Assembly: GCA_964421875.1 (NCBI GenBank)
Contig: CAYQZD010000106.1
Span: 1-12,741, forward strand
Length of the DNA stretch: 12,741 bases
Source of the DNA: CAYQZD01 sp964421875
GTDB lineage: Bacteria > Electryoneota > Tariuqbacteria > Tariuqbacterales > Tariuqbacteraceae
Direction: 5' to 3'
Below, piece by piece: positions 6,877 to 12,741 of this stretch (positions are counted from its first letter, which is position 1; every line of letters begins with the position of its first letter). The position numbers and the translations under genes were made by a program. The notes beneath the pieces were generated by a model, which searched no databases, was not told the origin of the DNA, and saw only the letters and a program-made list of their open reading frames with translations.

Positions 6877-7602
6877 TTAGCTTCCCATCATCTTCATCAT
6901 TAGCGCCGGGATTCCGTATCCCACAATATTGAATGTTATGTGCGCCGCGATGGCGGGTATTAGGCTTCCAGTTTTCTCCCGGTAATATCCGGCGATAAAG
7001 CCCAGCAACGTGGCGGCAACGACAATGGCGGTTACAATTACGTCAGCCATCCGGTTCAATAGGCATAGATGACCTAATCCGAAAAGAAATGCAGGGATTA
7101 TCACCGGAAGGCTGAGGCGGATTTTACCTAATCTAATCCCCCGCTCTTTCAGCGGTTCCAACAGTCCGTATATCAAGCCCCGATGGAAGATTTCCTCGCA
7201 GACGCTGGCGGTTATCCAAACCGATAGGACAATCTTGAGGAAGCTCCCCTCAAGAGCGGAATTGCGCCCGGCGGATTCGGGGGCCATTCCTGTCGAAACC
7301 ATCGCTATATTCATTAGAATGAACATCAGAAACACCGCTGTCAGGCTGAACAACGCGGGTTTGAGCAATTCGCCCAATTTAACGCCCCGGAAGCCGAATT
7401 GGCTAAGACTTCCCCGCCCTAATAGGAGCAATAAAAGCAGGGATACAATCAAAAGAGTCAATTGTGTGAAATCAGCCTTACTCAACGCAGTGGAATGGGT
7501 AATTCGCACAATGAATTTCAATGCGGGTATGCCGTATAAAGCCGCCGCATATATCACCGCCCAGACACTCACTGCAATGATTATCCTAATCAGGGCTTTC
7601 AT
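6877..7602 (-). CDS. CPBP-family (CAAX-like) intramembrane metalloprotease
   Basis: The 241-residue polytopic membrane protein has hydrophobic segments around 4-24, 46-62, 82-104, 121-135, 164-182, 186-207 and 214-235. The family's active-site motifs are all present: EExxxR at Glu136-Glu137-Arg141 (CEEIFHRG), FxxxH at Phe174-His178 (FGLGH), and HxxxN at His221-Asn225. Members cleave within or near the membrane. In bacteria they include enzymes for peptide maturation, bacteriocin immunity and stress signalling, so the substrate cannot be named. The ATG has a full AGGAGG ribosome site (7611-7616) at 8 nt spacing. The gene starts 25 bp after the epimerase stop, so the two are probably cotranscribed. 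No small peptide substrate gene is visible nearby. Confidence 0.88.
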   Translation of the reverse strand: MKALIRIIIAVSVWAVIYAAALYGIPALKFIVRITHSTALSKADFTQLTLLIVSLLLLLLLGRGSLSQFGFRGVKLGELLKPALFSLTAVFLMFILMNIAMVSTGMAPESAGRNSALEGSFLKIVLSVWITASVCEEIFHRGLIYGLLEPLKERGIRLGKIRLSLPVIIPAFLFGLGHLCLLNRMADVIVTAIVVAATLLGFIAGYYREKTGSLIPAIAAHITFNIVGYGIPALMMKMMGS

Positions 7603-7627
7603 ATCGAAATCCTCCTCATCATCATAA

Positions 7628-8023
7628 TCAGGAACTCACCTGTGTCAGTTCAATCAGTATCCCCCCGGTGGATTTGGGGTGGATGAAGGCGATGAGCTTG
7701 CCGCCCGCGCCCCGGCGGGGCTGCCGGTCAATCATTTCCACTCCCTTCTCCGTCAGTCTGGCTATCACCGCTTCCACATCATCCACGCGGAGGGCGAGGT
7801 GGTGGATGCCGCTTCCCTTTTTCGCCAGATATTTGGCGATGGGGGAATCGTTGGCGGTGGGCGTCAGCAGTTCGATTTCGCTGTCGCCGGCGCGGAAGGA
7901 GAGGGTTTTGACCTTCTGGTCGGCGACTTCTTCGGGGGGGTGGTGTTCCAGTCCTAAGATTTTAAGGATTTCGCCGGCTCCTTCGAAATCGGGGACGGCG
8001 ACTCCGATATGGTCGATAATCAT
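7628..8023 (-). CDS. mce: Methylmalonyl-CoA epimerase
   Basis: This 131-residue enzyme of the vicinal-oxygen-chelate (glyoxalase-like) superfamily should interconvert (2S)- and (2R)-methylmalonyl-CoA, between propionyl-CoA carboxylase and methylmalonyl-CoA mutase. Two beta-alpha-beta-beta-beta modules are visible. The metal ligands are likely His5 (IDHIGVAV), an acidic residue at 49 or 51 where the Propionibacterium enzyme has Gln, His74/His75 (GIHHLAL) and Glu125 (ILIEL). The blocks SPIAKYL, HPKSTGG and LIELTQ are characteristic of this enzyme rather than of glyoxalase I. The length is typical. The ATG is preceded by AGGA at 9 nt. It stands between the methyltransferase (35 bp) and the membrane protease (25 bp). 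Neither the mutase nor the carboxylase, its frequent neighbours elsewhere, is in the window. Confidence 0.92.
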   Translation of the reverse strand: MIIDHIGVAVPDFEGAGEILKILGLEHHPPEEVADQKVKTLSFRAGDSEIELLTPTANDSPIAKYLAKKGSGIHHLALRVDDVEAVIARLTEKGVEMIDRQPRRGAGGKLIAFIHPKSTGGILIELTQVSS

Positions 8024-8058
8024 ATTTTAGGTTCCTGATAAGAAAACAACCAGTTTGT

Positions 8059-9789
8059 TCAAAGGAGTTCTTTAGTATTGTTGTTTTCGTTCATATTTTT
8101 TGGAGCTTTCTTGTATGTTACATTTGTTTGAGCAGGATAATCAACTTTTTTACCCTCAAGTAATTGCTCAATTGTAATTATCTGCATTTTTGAGTGTTTC
8201 CCCCAAGGCGATTCGTAAAAACCCGATCCAGCTGCTTCTGTTTTCATTGGTCTTGTGGGATTCCTCAAAGTAATTAGCACTCCAATTTCAGCTTTTTCTC
8301 TCTCAACAACACCTCGCAAATCTCTAATATCCTTAACTGATACTTTCCCTGATTTTACAGAAAAGAGAATCTGTTTGGTTTTTCCGCCTGCGGGTTCATC
8401 GTGGAAATAAATACGGCCGTCTATACCTTTGTCCGGTCCTTTTTTTCGTTGTTCATCAACTGGTCGCGCACCCACCAATCCCAATGCCCACCACTCAAAC
8501 TGATATGGGTCTCGGTCTTGTTCAACCAGTTCCTTAGCTTCCGATAAAGTTACAGGTTCCCCAATCACTTTATAATTGATCTTCTGTCCAAAAACATCAT
8601 TTAAGCGATTTTTAATTAGAGTTATTGCCGCGCTTGTTATATCTATTCCAATCCACTTTCGATTCAGTTCTTCTGCCGCTTGTATCGTCGTACCGCATCC
8701 GCAAAACGGATCCAATACAACATCACCGGGATTTGAACTTGCCATTAATATTCGCTTCAAAAGTCCAACCGGCTTTTGTGTGGGATATCCAAGCCTCTCC
8801 TTATCTCTAGGTTTAAGCCATGACACATCAGAATCGATTCCTTCATCTGTCCCAAAAACTGTATATTCAGTATATGGCTGATAAGCCCAAATATCCCCGG
8901 CGCAAGGACCGTCTGACGAACTAATATATCTTTCATAAATCGGCCAAGATTGACCATTAACAATTTTTATATATCCTAACTTAAAAAGTAAATCGAGTTT
9001 CTCATGCTGAGACAATGCGCTAACATCAAAATCAATGTCTTCCAAAAGCGCTCGAGGAATAGCCCAATGACGTCCTTTTTCGGTCGGATTGAAATTACGC
9101 CAAGGCTTACCAGACTCGCCTCTGCGTGTCCCGGATCCCGTTAATACATTTCCATAATAATTCGTTCTATGTTGCTCGCCATCTTTTATGAAATGTTGGT
9201 CCACATGGCCTTTCATATAAGGTCTGCGCGGTTGGTTCCAAGTGAAATTATTAGATTTAGTATAGAAAAGCAAAACATCATGAATGGGACCCCATCTATT
9301 AGTTTTATTATGCGCCCCAGTCCTTCTCCAAACAATTTCATTTCTGAATTTATCCGGTCCAAATATTGAATCCAACAACATCTTTAAATAATGATTAGCA
9401 GTAGGATCGCAATGTAGATAAATACTACCGGTTTGTTTCAATACTCTTCGTAATTCTATCAATCTGGGTGCCATCATAGAAAGATACGCTAGCATATCGT
9501 TCAATCCTAATAGTTTTCTAAAAGCTTGCATTGCTTGTGATACAAGCCCTCCTTTTTCCACTGTTTCCTGATATGATTCAGCGGCAGATTTATCCCAATA
9601 CCAGCTGTCTTCGAAAGCTTTTAGTTGAGCGGTTGACCTTCTTCCATTACGCTCCTCGAAAAGAATATTATAGCTTTGTGTGCTTTTAAATGGCGGATCG
9701 AGATAAACGAGGTCTACGGAGTCATCCTTGATATGAAGTCTAAGCACTTCAAGGTTATCCCCATAGAAAAGATAGTTCTCTTTATCCAT
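8059..9789 (-). CDS. Beta-class DNA methyltransferase with C-terminal Mrr-like nuclease-fold domain
   Basis: In this 576-residue protein the N-terminal two thirds form an N6-adenine/N4-cytosine methyltransferase. Catalytic motif IV DPPF is at 31-34, the variable region spans about 150-330 and probably reads the target, YPTQKP lies at 335-340, and the S-adenosylmethionine motif I DPFCGCGTT is at 360-368. That IV-before-I order defines the beta class. Residues about 425-555 resemble an Mrr-type PD-(D/E)xK domain: GIDG (Asp457), the core strand ILFSVKSGK (Lys479), then DIRDLRGVVEREKAEIGVLI. The usual Gln/Glu two residues before the lysine is Ser477, so cleavage activity is uncertain. It could be a fused restriction-modification enzyme or a methyltransferase with a nuclease-derived binding domain. 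The ATG at 9789 was chosen over one five codons upstream because GGAGAT precedes it. The gene is visibly more AT-rich than dinG or uvrC, suggesting transfer. Confidence 0.9.
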   Translation of the reverse strand: MDKENYLFYGDNLEVLRLHIKDDSVDLVYLDPPFKSTQSYNILFEERNGRRSTAQLKAFEDSWYWDKSAAESYQETVEKGGLVSQAMQAFRKLLGLNDMLAYLSMMAPRLIELRRVLKQTGSIYLHCDPTANHYLKMLLDSIFGPDKFRNEIVWRRTGAHNKTNRWGPIHDVLLFYTKSNNFTWNQPRRPYMKGHVDQHFIKDGEQHRTNYYGNVLTGSGTRRGESGKPWRNFNPTEKGRHWAIPRALLEDIDFDVSALSQHEKLDLLFKLGYIKIVNGQSWPIYERYISSSDGPCAGDIWAYQPYTEYTVFGTDEGIDSDVSWLKPRDKERLGYPTQKPVGLLKRILMASSNPGDVVLDPFCGCGTTIQAAEELNRKWIGIDITSAAITLIKNRLNDVFGQKINYKVIGEPVTLSEAKELVEQDRDPYQFEWWALGLVGARPVDEQRKKGPDKGIDGRIYFHDEPAGGKTKQILFSVKSGKVSVKDIRDLRGVVEREKAEIGVLITLRNPTRPMKTEAAGSGFYESPWGKHSKMQIITIEQLLEGKKVDYPAQTNVTYKKAPKNMNENNNTKELL

Positions 9790-9796
9790 CGTGTTT

Positions 9797-9802
9797 ATCT
9801 CC
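9797..9802 (-). promoter_or_regulatory. Ribosome-binding site deciding the methyltransferase start
   Basis: GGAGAT on the minus strand has its GGAG core 9 nt before the ATG at 9787-9789. The alternative upstream ATG (9802-9804) overlaps this site and has no purine-rich sequence in front of it. The shorter product is therefore preferred. Confidence 0.6.
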
Positions 9803-9852
9803 ATTACTTATATAATTGAGTATTCGCAAGAAAGATACTTTCCTTAAACTGC

Positions 9853-9867
9853 ATTATACAGTGTATA
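9853..9867 (-). promoter_or_regulatory. Candidate methyltransferase promoter / operator-like palindrome
   Basis: The minus strand carries a perfect TATAAT at 9858-9853. A weak -35 candidate (TGTTGG, 17-bp spacing, inside the end of dinG) lies upstream. The -10 overlaps the perfect palindrome TATACA-G-TGTATA (9855-9867), which directly abuts the dinG stop. Transcription from here would leave a 5' leader of roughly 57 nt. Restriction-modification genes often have their own promoter and self-repression, so an operator is conceivable. No controller protein gene is present. Confidence 0.3.
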
Positions 9868-12741
9868 CTAATTACCCAACACTTCCCCCATCGCCCCGAC
9901 CACTTCACTCACACTGCCAAACACCTGCACCCGCCCGGGCAAAGAGTCGCGGAAGTATATTCCCCAGCGGCTGTTAACCATCCGTTTATCGCAAATAACC
10001 ACAGCGCCGGTGTCGGTAGTGGAACGAATCAGCCGCCCCACTCCCTGGCGTAGTTTCACCGCCGCTTCGGGAACGGTGTATTCGATGAAAGGGTTCATCC
10101 CCTCCATCTCCAGCTTTTCGGTCTTGGCGGCGACGATGGGTTCGGTGGGGACGTCGAAGGGGAGCTTGGTCACCAGCAGGATTTCCAGAGCTTTACCGGG
10201 AGCGTCGATGCCTTCCCAGAAGCTGTCAGTTCCCAGCAGGAGGGCGCGTTGGTTTAGGAAGCGGCGCAGTATGTCGCTGCGCGACCCGTCAATCCCCTGC
10301 CCTAACAGCGGGAAACCGGCTTTCAGCAGGGGGCCGCGTATCATATTATAGACCTGGTTAAGCTGGTAGTATGATGTAAACAGGGCTAAAGTTCCCCGGC
10401 GGAAGGCGAGGGTAATTTCCGTCAGCAATTCCGCAAAAGCGGCGGTGAATTCCACCGCAGATTTGGGTCCGGGCATAAACGCCGGGACGCCGAAAATCGC
10501 CTGGCGCTCGAAGTCGAAGGGGGAGCCGTAGTCCTTGACGATGACCTCGCGGTCTTCGAGCAGGTTCAGCCCCAGGCGCCCTTTGATATATTCGAAACTG
10601 CCTCCCACCATCAGGGTGGCGGAGGTGAAAACCACGCTTTCCAGCCAGGGATACATCCTGGCAGCGAGGATTTCACCCGGGTCGAGGGGGGCTGAAAGCA
10701 GCCGGATTTCCGGGCCGTCGCGGCGGGGCAGTTCGTACCAATAGACCCAGTCGACGTATTCCGCGGCGGTGAGTTCGGTGATTTCTTCCTTCATACGCTG
10801 GGCTTCATCGGCGGCGGCGGTAAGTTCGATTTCAGGGAGGCTGTCGTCATCGCTGTCCTCCACCTTTTCCGCCACTTCTTCCGCCAACCGGCGCAGAAAT
10901 GAACTCAAAGAATCCAAGCCTTCATTCAGACCTTCCAGATAAGCCCCGGCGGACTGCATTACCGGGCTCCCGGGACCGTATCGTTTTTTGTAAGTATATT
11001 TCGAATCGGCATCCGACTGTTCCAATCTAACAGTGTCGCTGAGGTTTCCGAAAAACTCCCCTGCGTCAGCTTTCAGGCGGATAACGGCGATTATCGCCGG
11101 CTCTATCAAGTCCATCACCAACTTGGTTTCAGCAGCGTGTTTGCGCCGCAGACGGACTAAAAGGCCGGTTTCCACCGCGCCTTCTTTACGGTGCAGGCGG
11201 TTAAGGTAAGCTCGGGTTTTGTAGATGTTAGCTTCGAGACCGAGATGCGCGGAGGCGGCTTTTTCCAGATTGTGCGCCTCATCGACTATCAGGTGATGGT
11301 ACTCTCCCAGGACCGCGTTTTCTGCCGCGATGTCGGTGAGCGCCAGGGCGTGGTTTACCACCACGATGTGGGACTTTAAAGCCTGCTGACGCGCTTTCTG
11401 CAGGAAGCAATCGTTACGATACGCGCAGTTACTACCGGCGCAAGACCCCGCTTCCGAGCATACTTTTCCCCAGAGGGCGCCGGACCAGCCGGTGCTGAAG
11501 CCGGAATTTTCCGCGATGTCGCCGGTGGTGGTGCGGTTCGCCCAGAAGAGCAAAGCCAGGGCGCGGACACGCTCATCGTCGGCGAGGAAGTAGTCCGGGT
11601 CGGTCAGCAGTTCCCCCCATTTGCGGCGGCAGAGGTAATTAGAACGACCTTTGAGCAGCGCCGCCTGAAACTTGTGAGGCAGGGCTTTCACCAGGAAGGG
11701 GAGGTCCTTGGCGAAAAGCTGTTCCTGCAGGTTGCGGGTGTTGGTGGAAACCACCACGCGCTGTTGGGCGGCGATGGCGAACAACACTGCCGGTATCAAA
11801 TATGCGAAGGATTTCCCGGTGCCGGTGCCGGCTTCGGCGATGAAGTATTTGCCGGTGGAAAGCGCTTCCGCGCAGTCGGAAGCCATCACTCCCTGCTTTT
11901 CCCGGCGCTCATAAGCCGGGAAGTTTTGGGACAATATTCCCCTTTCGCGGAAAATATCGTTCAGCGCGGTTTCCATCGAGGTGACTTCTTCCTCCGGGTC
12001 AACGTCGCCCAGCCGGTTTCTGGAATAGCCGTCTGAAGGTGGAGTTTCAGCGGGCGCGCCGGATTCCGCCAAATATCTCGCCAGCCCCCGGAACATTTCC
12101 CCCATCACCCCGGGTCCTAAGATTTTCCCCGCCAGGGCGGCTTCCGACGCCCCCAGCGACAGCGCCATTTCCACTAATTTCAGCAGCGCCAGCCCGCACC
12201 TGCGGGCGTCATCTTCGGCGCGGTGAGCTACACCGCCGGTGATTTGGTAGTAATCGGCGAGGCGCGCCAGGCTGTGGGATTCCAGCTCCGGCAGGAGGGC
12301 GCGGGAAAGTGCGGCGGTGTCGAAGGCGAGTTCGTCCGCAGGGCGGCTGCGGCGGAAACTTTCACCTTCCCGGGCGAATTCGGCGCGGAGGAAGCCGAGG
12401 TCGAAGTAGGCGTTTTGCGCCGCGAGGGGATCGCCGCCGAGGAATTCCTTGAATTCGGGCAGGACTTCCGCGATGTAGGGCGCGTCCTTAACATCCGCAT
12501 CGGTAATGCCGGTTAAGCGAACGATTTCCTCCGGCAGGGATTTGCCCGGATAGACCAGCGCTTGGAATTTGCCGGTTTCCGCCCCGTTTTCGAAGCGGAC
12601 AGCGCCGATTTCGATGATTTTTTCCACTGCCGGGTCGAGGCCGGTGGTTTCCAAATCGACGGCGACAAAGCGGCTCAGACCCAGGGATTTTAGTATGTCG
12701 GTGAAGAGGCGCGTGGGAAGGTAAGAAAATGATATTTTAAG
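9868..12741 (-). CDS. dinG: DinG-family Fe-S helicase with N-terminal DEDDh exonuclease, 5'-partial
   Basis: This XPD/DinG superfamily-2 helicase is fused to a DnaQ-like 3'-5' exonuclease; 957 residues are visible and the frame stays open to the window edge. Counting from the first visible residue, exonuclease residues are Asp29 and Glu31 (VAVDLETTG), Asp114 (NAYFDLGFL), His173 and Asp178 (HRAEDDA). Helicase motifs are Walker A EAGTGTGKS (303-311), DEAH (487-490), FTSATL (705-710), FWEGIDAPG (841-849) and QGVGRLIR (899-906). Four cysteines at 371, 434, 439 and 445 reproduce the spacing of the E. coli DinG Fe-S cluster (final steps of 5 and 6 residues). A TTG at 12654 is not the start: it would remove catalytic Asp29, and coding continues upstream without a start codon. 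Such proteins resolve unusual DNA structures and R-loops. The methyltransferase follows 63-78 bp downstream. Confidence 0.95.
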   Translation of the reverse strand, partial: LKISFSYLPTRLFTDILKSLGLSRFVAVDLETTGLDPAVEKIIEIGAVRFENGAETGKFQALVYPGKSLPEEIVRLTGITDADVKDAPYIAEVLPEFKEFLGGDPLAAQNAYFDLGFLRAEFAREGESFRRSRPADELAFDTAALSRALLPELESHSLARLADYYQITGGVAHRAEDDARRCGLALLKLVEMALSLGASEAALAGKILGPGVMGEMFRGLARYLAESGAPAETPPSDGYSRNRLGDVDPEEEVTSMETALNDIFRERGILSQNFPAYERREKQGVMASDCAEALSTGKYFIAEAGTGTGKSFAYLIPAVLFAIAAQQRVVVSTNTRNLQEQLFAKDLPFLVKALPHKFQAALLKGRSNYLCRRKWGELLTDPDYFLADDERVRALALLFWANRTTTGDIAENSGFSTGWSGALWGKVCSEAGSCAGSNCAYRNDCFLQKARQQALKSHIVVVNHALALTDIAAENAVLGEYHHLIVDEAHNLEKAASAHLGLEANIYKTRAYLNRLHRKEGAVETGLLVRLRRKHAAETKLVMDLIEPAIIAVIRLKADAGEFFGNLSDTVRLEQSDADSKYTYKKRYGPGSPVMQSAGAYLEGLNEGLDSLSSFLRRLAEEVAEKVEDSDDDSLPEIELTAAADEAQRMKEEITELTAAEYVDWVYWYELPRRDGPEIRLLSAPLDPGEILAARMYPWLESVVFTSATLMVGGSFEYIKGRLGLNLLEDREVIVKDYGSPFDFERQAIFGVPAFMPGPKSAVEFTAAFAELLTEITLAFRRGTLALFTSYYQLNQVYNMIRGPLLKAGFPLLGQGIDGSRSDILRRFLNQRALLLGTDSFWEGIDAPGKALEILLVTKLPFDVPTEPIVAAKTEKLEMEGMNPFIEYTVPEAAVKLRQGVGRLIRSTTDTGAVVICDKRMVNSRWGIYFRDSLPGRVQVFGSVSEVVGAMGEVLGN

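Noticed and set aside
6877..7602. Bacteriocin or peptide-maturation cluster around the CPBP protease
   Set aside because: I found no small peptide gene, transporter or radical-SAM enzyme within reach; the neighbours are metabolic.
12652..12654. TTG as the start of the DinG-like protein
   Set aside because: Coding with conserved residues (FVAVD) continues upstream in frame, and the start would remove the first catalytic Asp of the exonuclease.

Overview
The window is about 12.7 kb of bacterial chromosome. All eight supported protein genes lie on the minus strand, so transcription runs from the right edge to the left. Lipoprotein export, stand-alone UvrC and DinG repair enzymes, a right-handed beta-helix lipoprotein and several families of short palindromic intergenic repeats suggest a Gram-negative-type bacterium. 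It is possibly one of the uncultured FCB-group or neighbouring candidate phyla. That placement rests on general gene style and is weak. No phage, plasmid, IS transposase, CRISPR, tRNA or rRNA gene is visible.

Right part (12741 to 5579, read leftwards): a DinG-type Fe-S helicase with an N-terminal DEDDh exonuclease, whose 5' end lies beyond the window; a beta-class DNA methyltransferase with a C-terminal Mrr-like nuclease-fold domain, more AT-rich than its neighbours; methylmalonyl-CoA epimerase; a CPBP (CAAX-type) intramembrane protease; and a Cys/Met-metabolism PLP enzyme. Gaps are 25 to 104 bp. A seven-copy heptamer tandem repeat fills half of the gap before the PLP gene.

A 497-bp gene-free spacer (5082-5578) holds a double-hairpin repeat, a diverged inverted repeat, a perfect 11-bp stem-loop and a near-identical direct repeat flanking the double hairpin.

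Left part (5081 to 451): uvrC, then 18 bp later a soluble histidine kinase with an N-terminal cyclic-nucleotide-binding-like domain and no receiver partner in view, then a beta-helix lipoprotein whose reading frame overlaps the kinase stop. These three look like one transcription unit. It ends in a hairpin plus T-run (374-399) that is itself one arm of a 72-bp double-hairpin repeat. The last 330 bp are AT-rich and gene-free.

Functional links: DinG, UvrC and the methyltransferase-nuclease all act on DNA. If the PLP enzyme releases 2-oxobutyrate from methionine or a related substrate, the epimerase could sit downstream on the propionyl-CoA to succinyl-CoA route, but the PLP enzyme lacks two residues typical of methionine gamma-lyase. 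I found no clearly new multi-gene system. The best leads are the structure-conserved repeats, the methyltransferase/nuclease fusion and the orphan sensor kinase coupled to uvrC and a surface lipoprotein.
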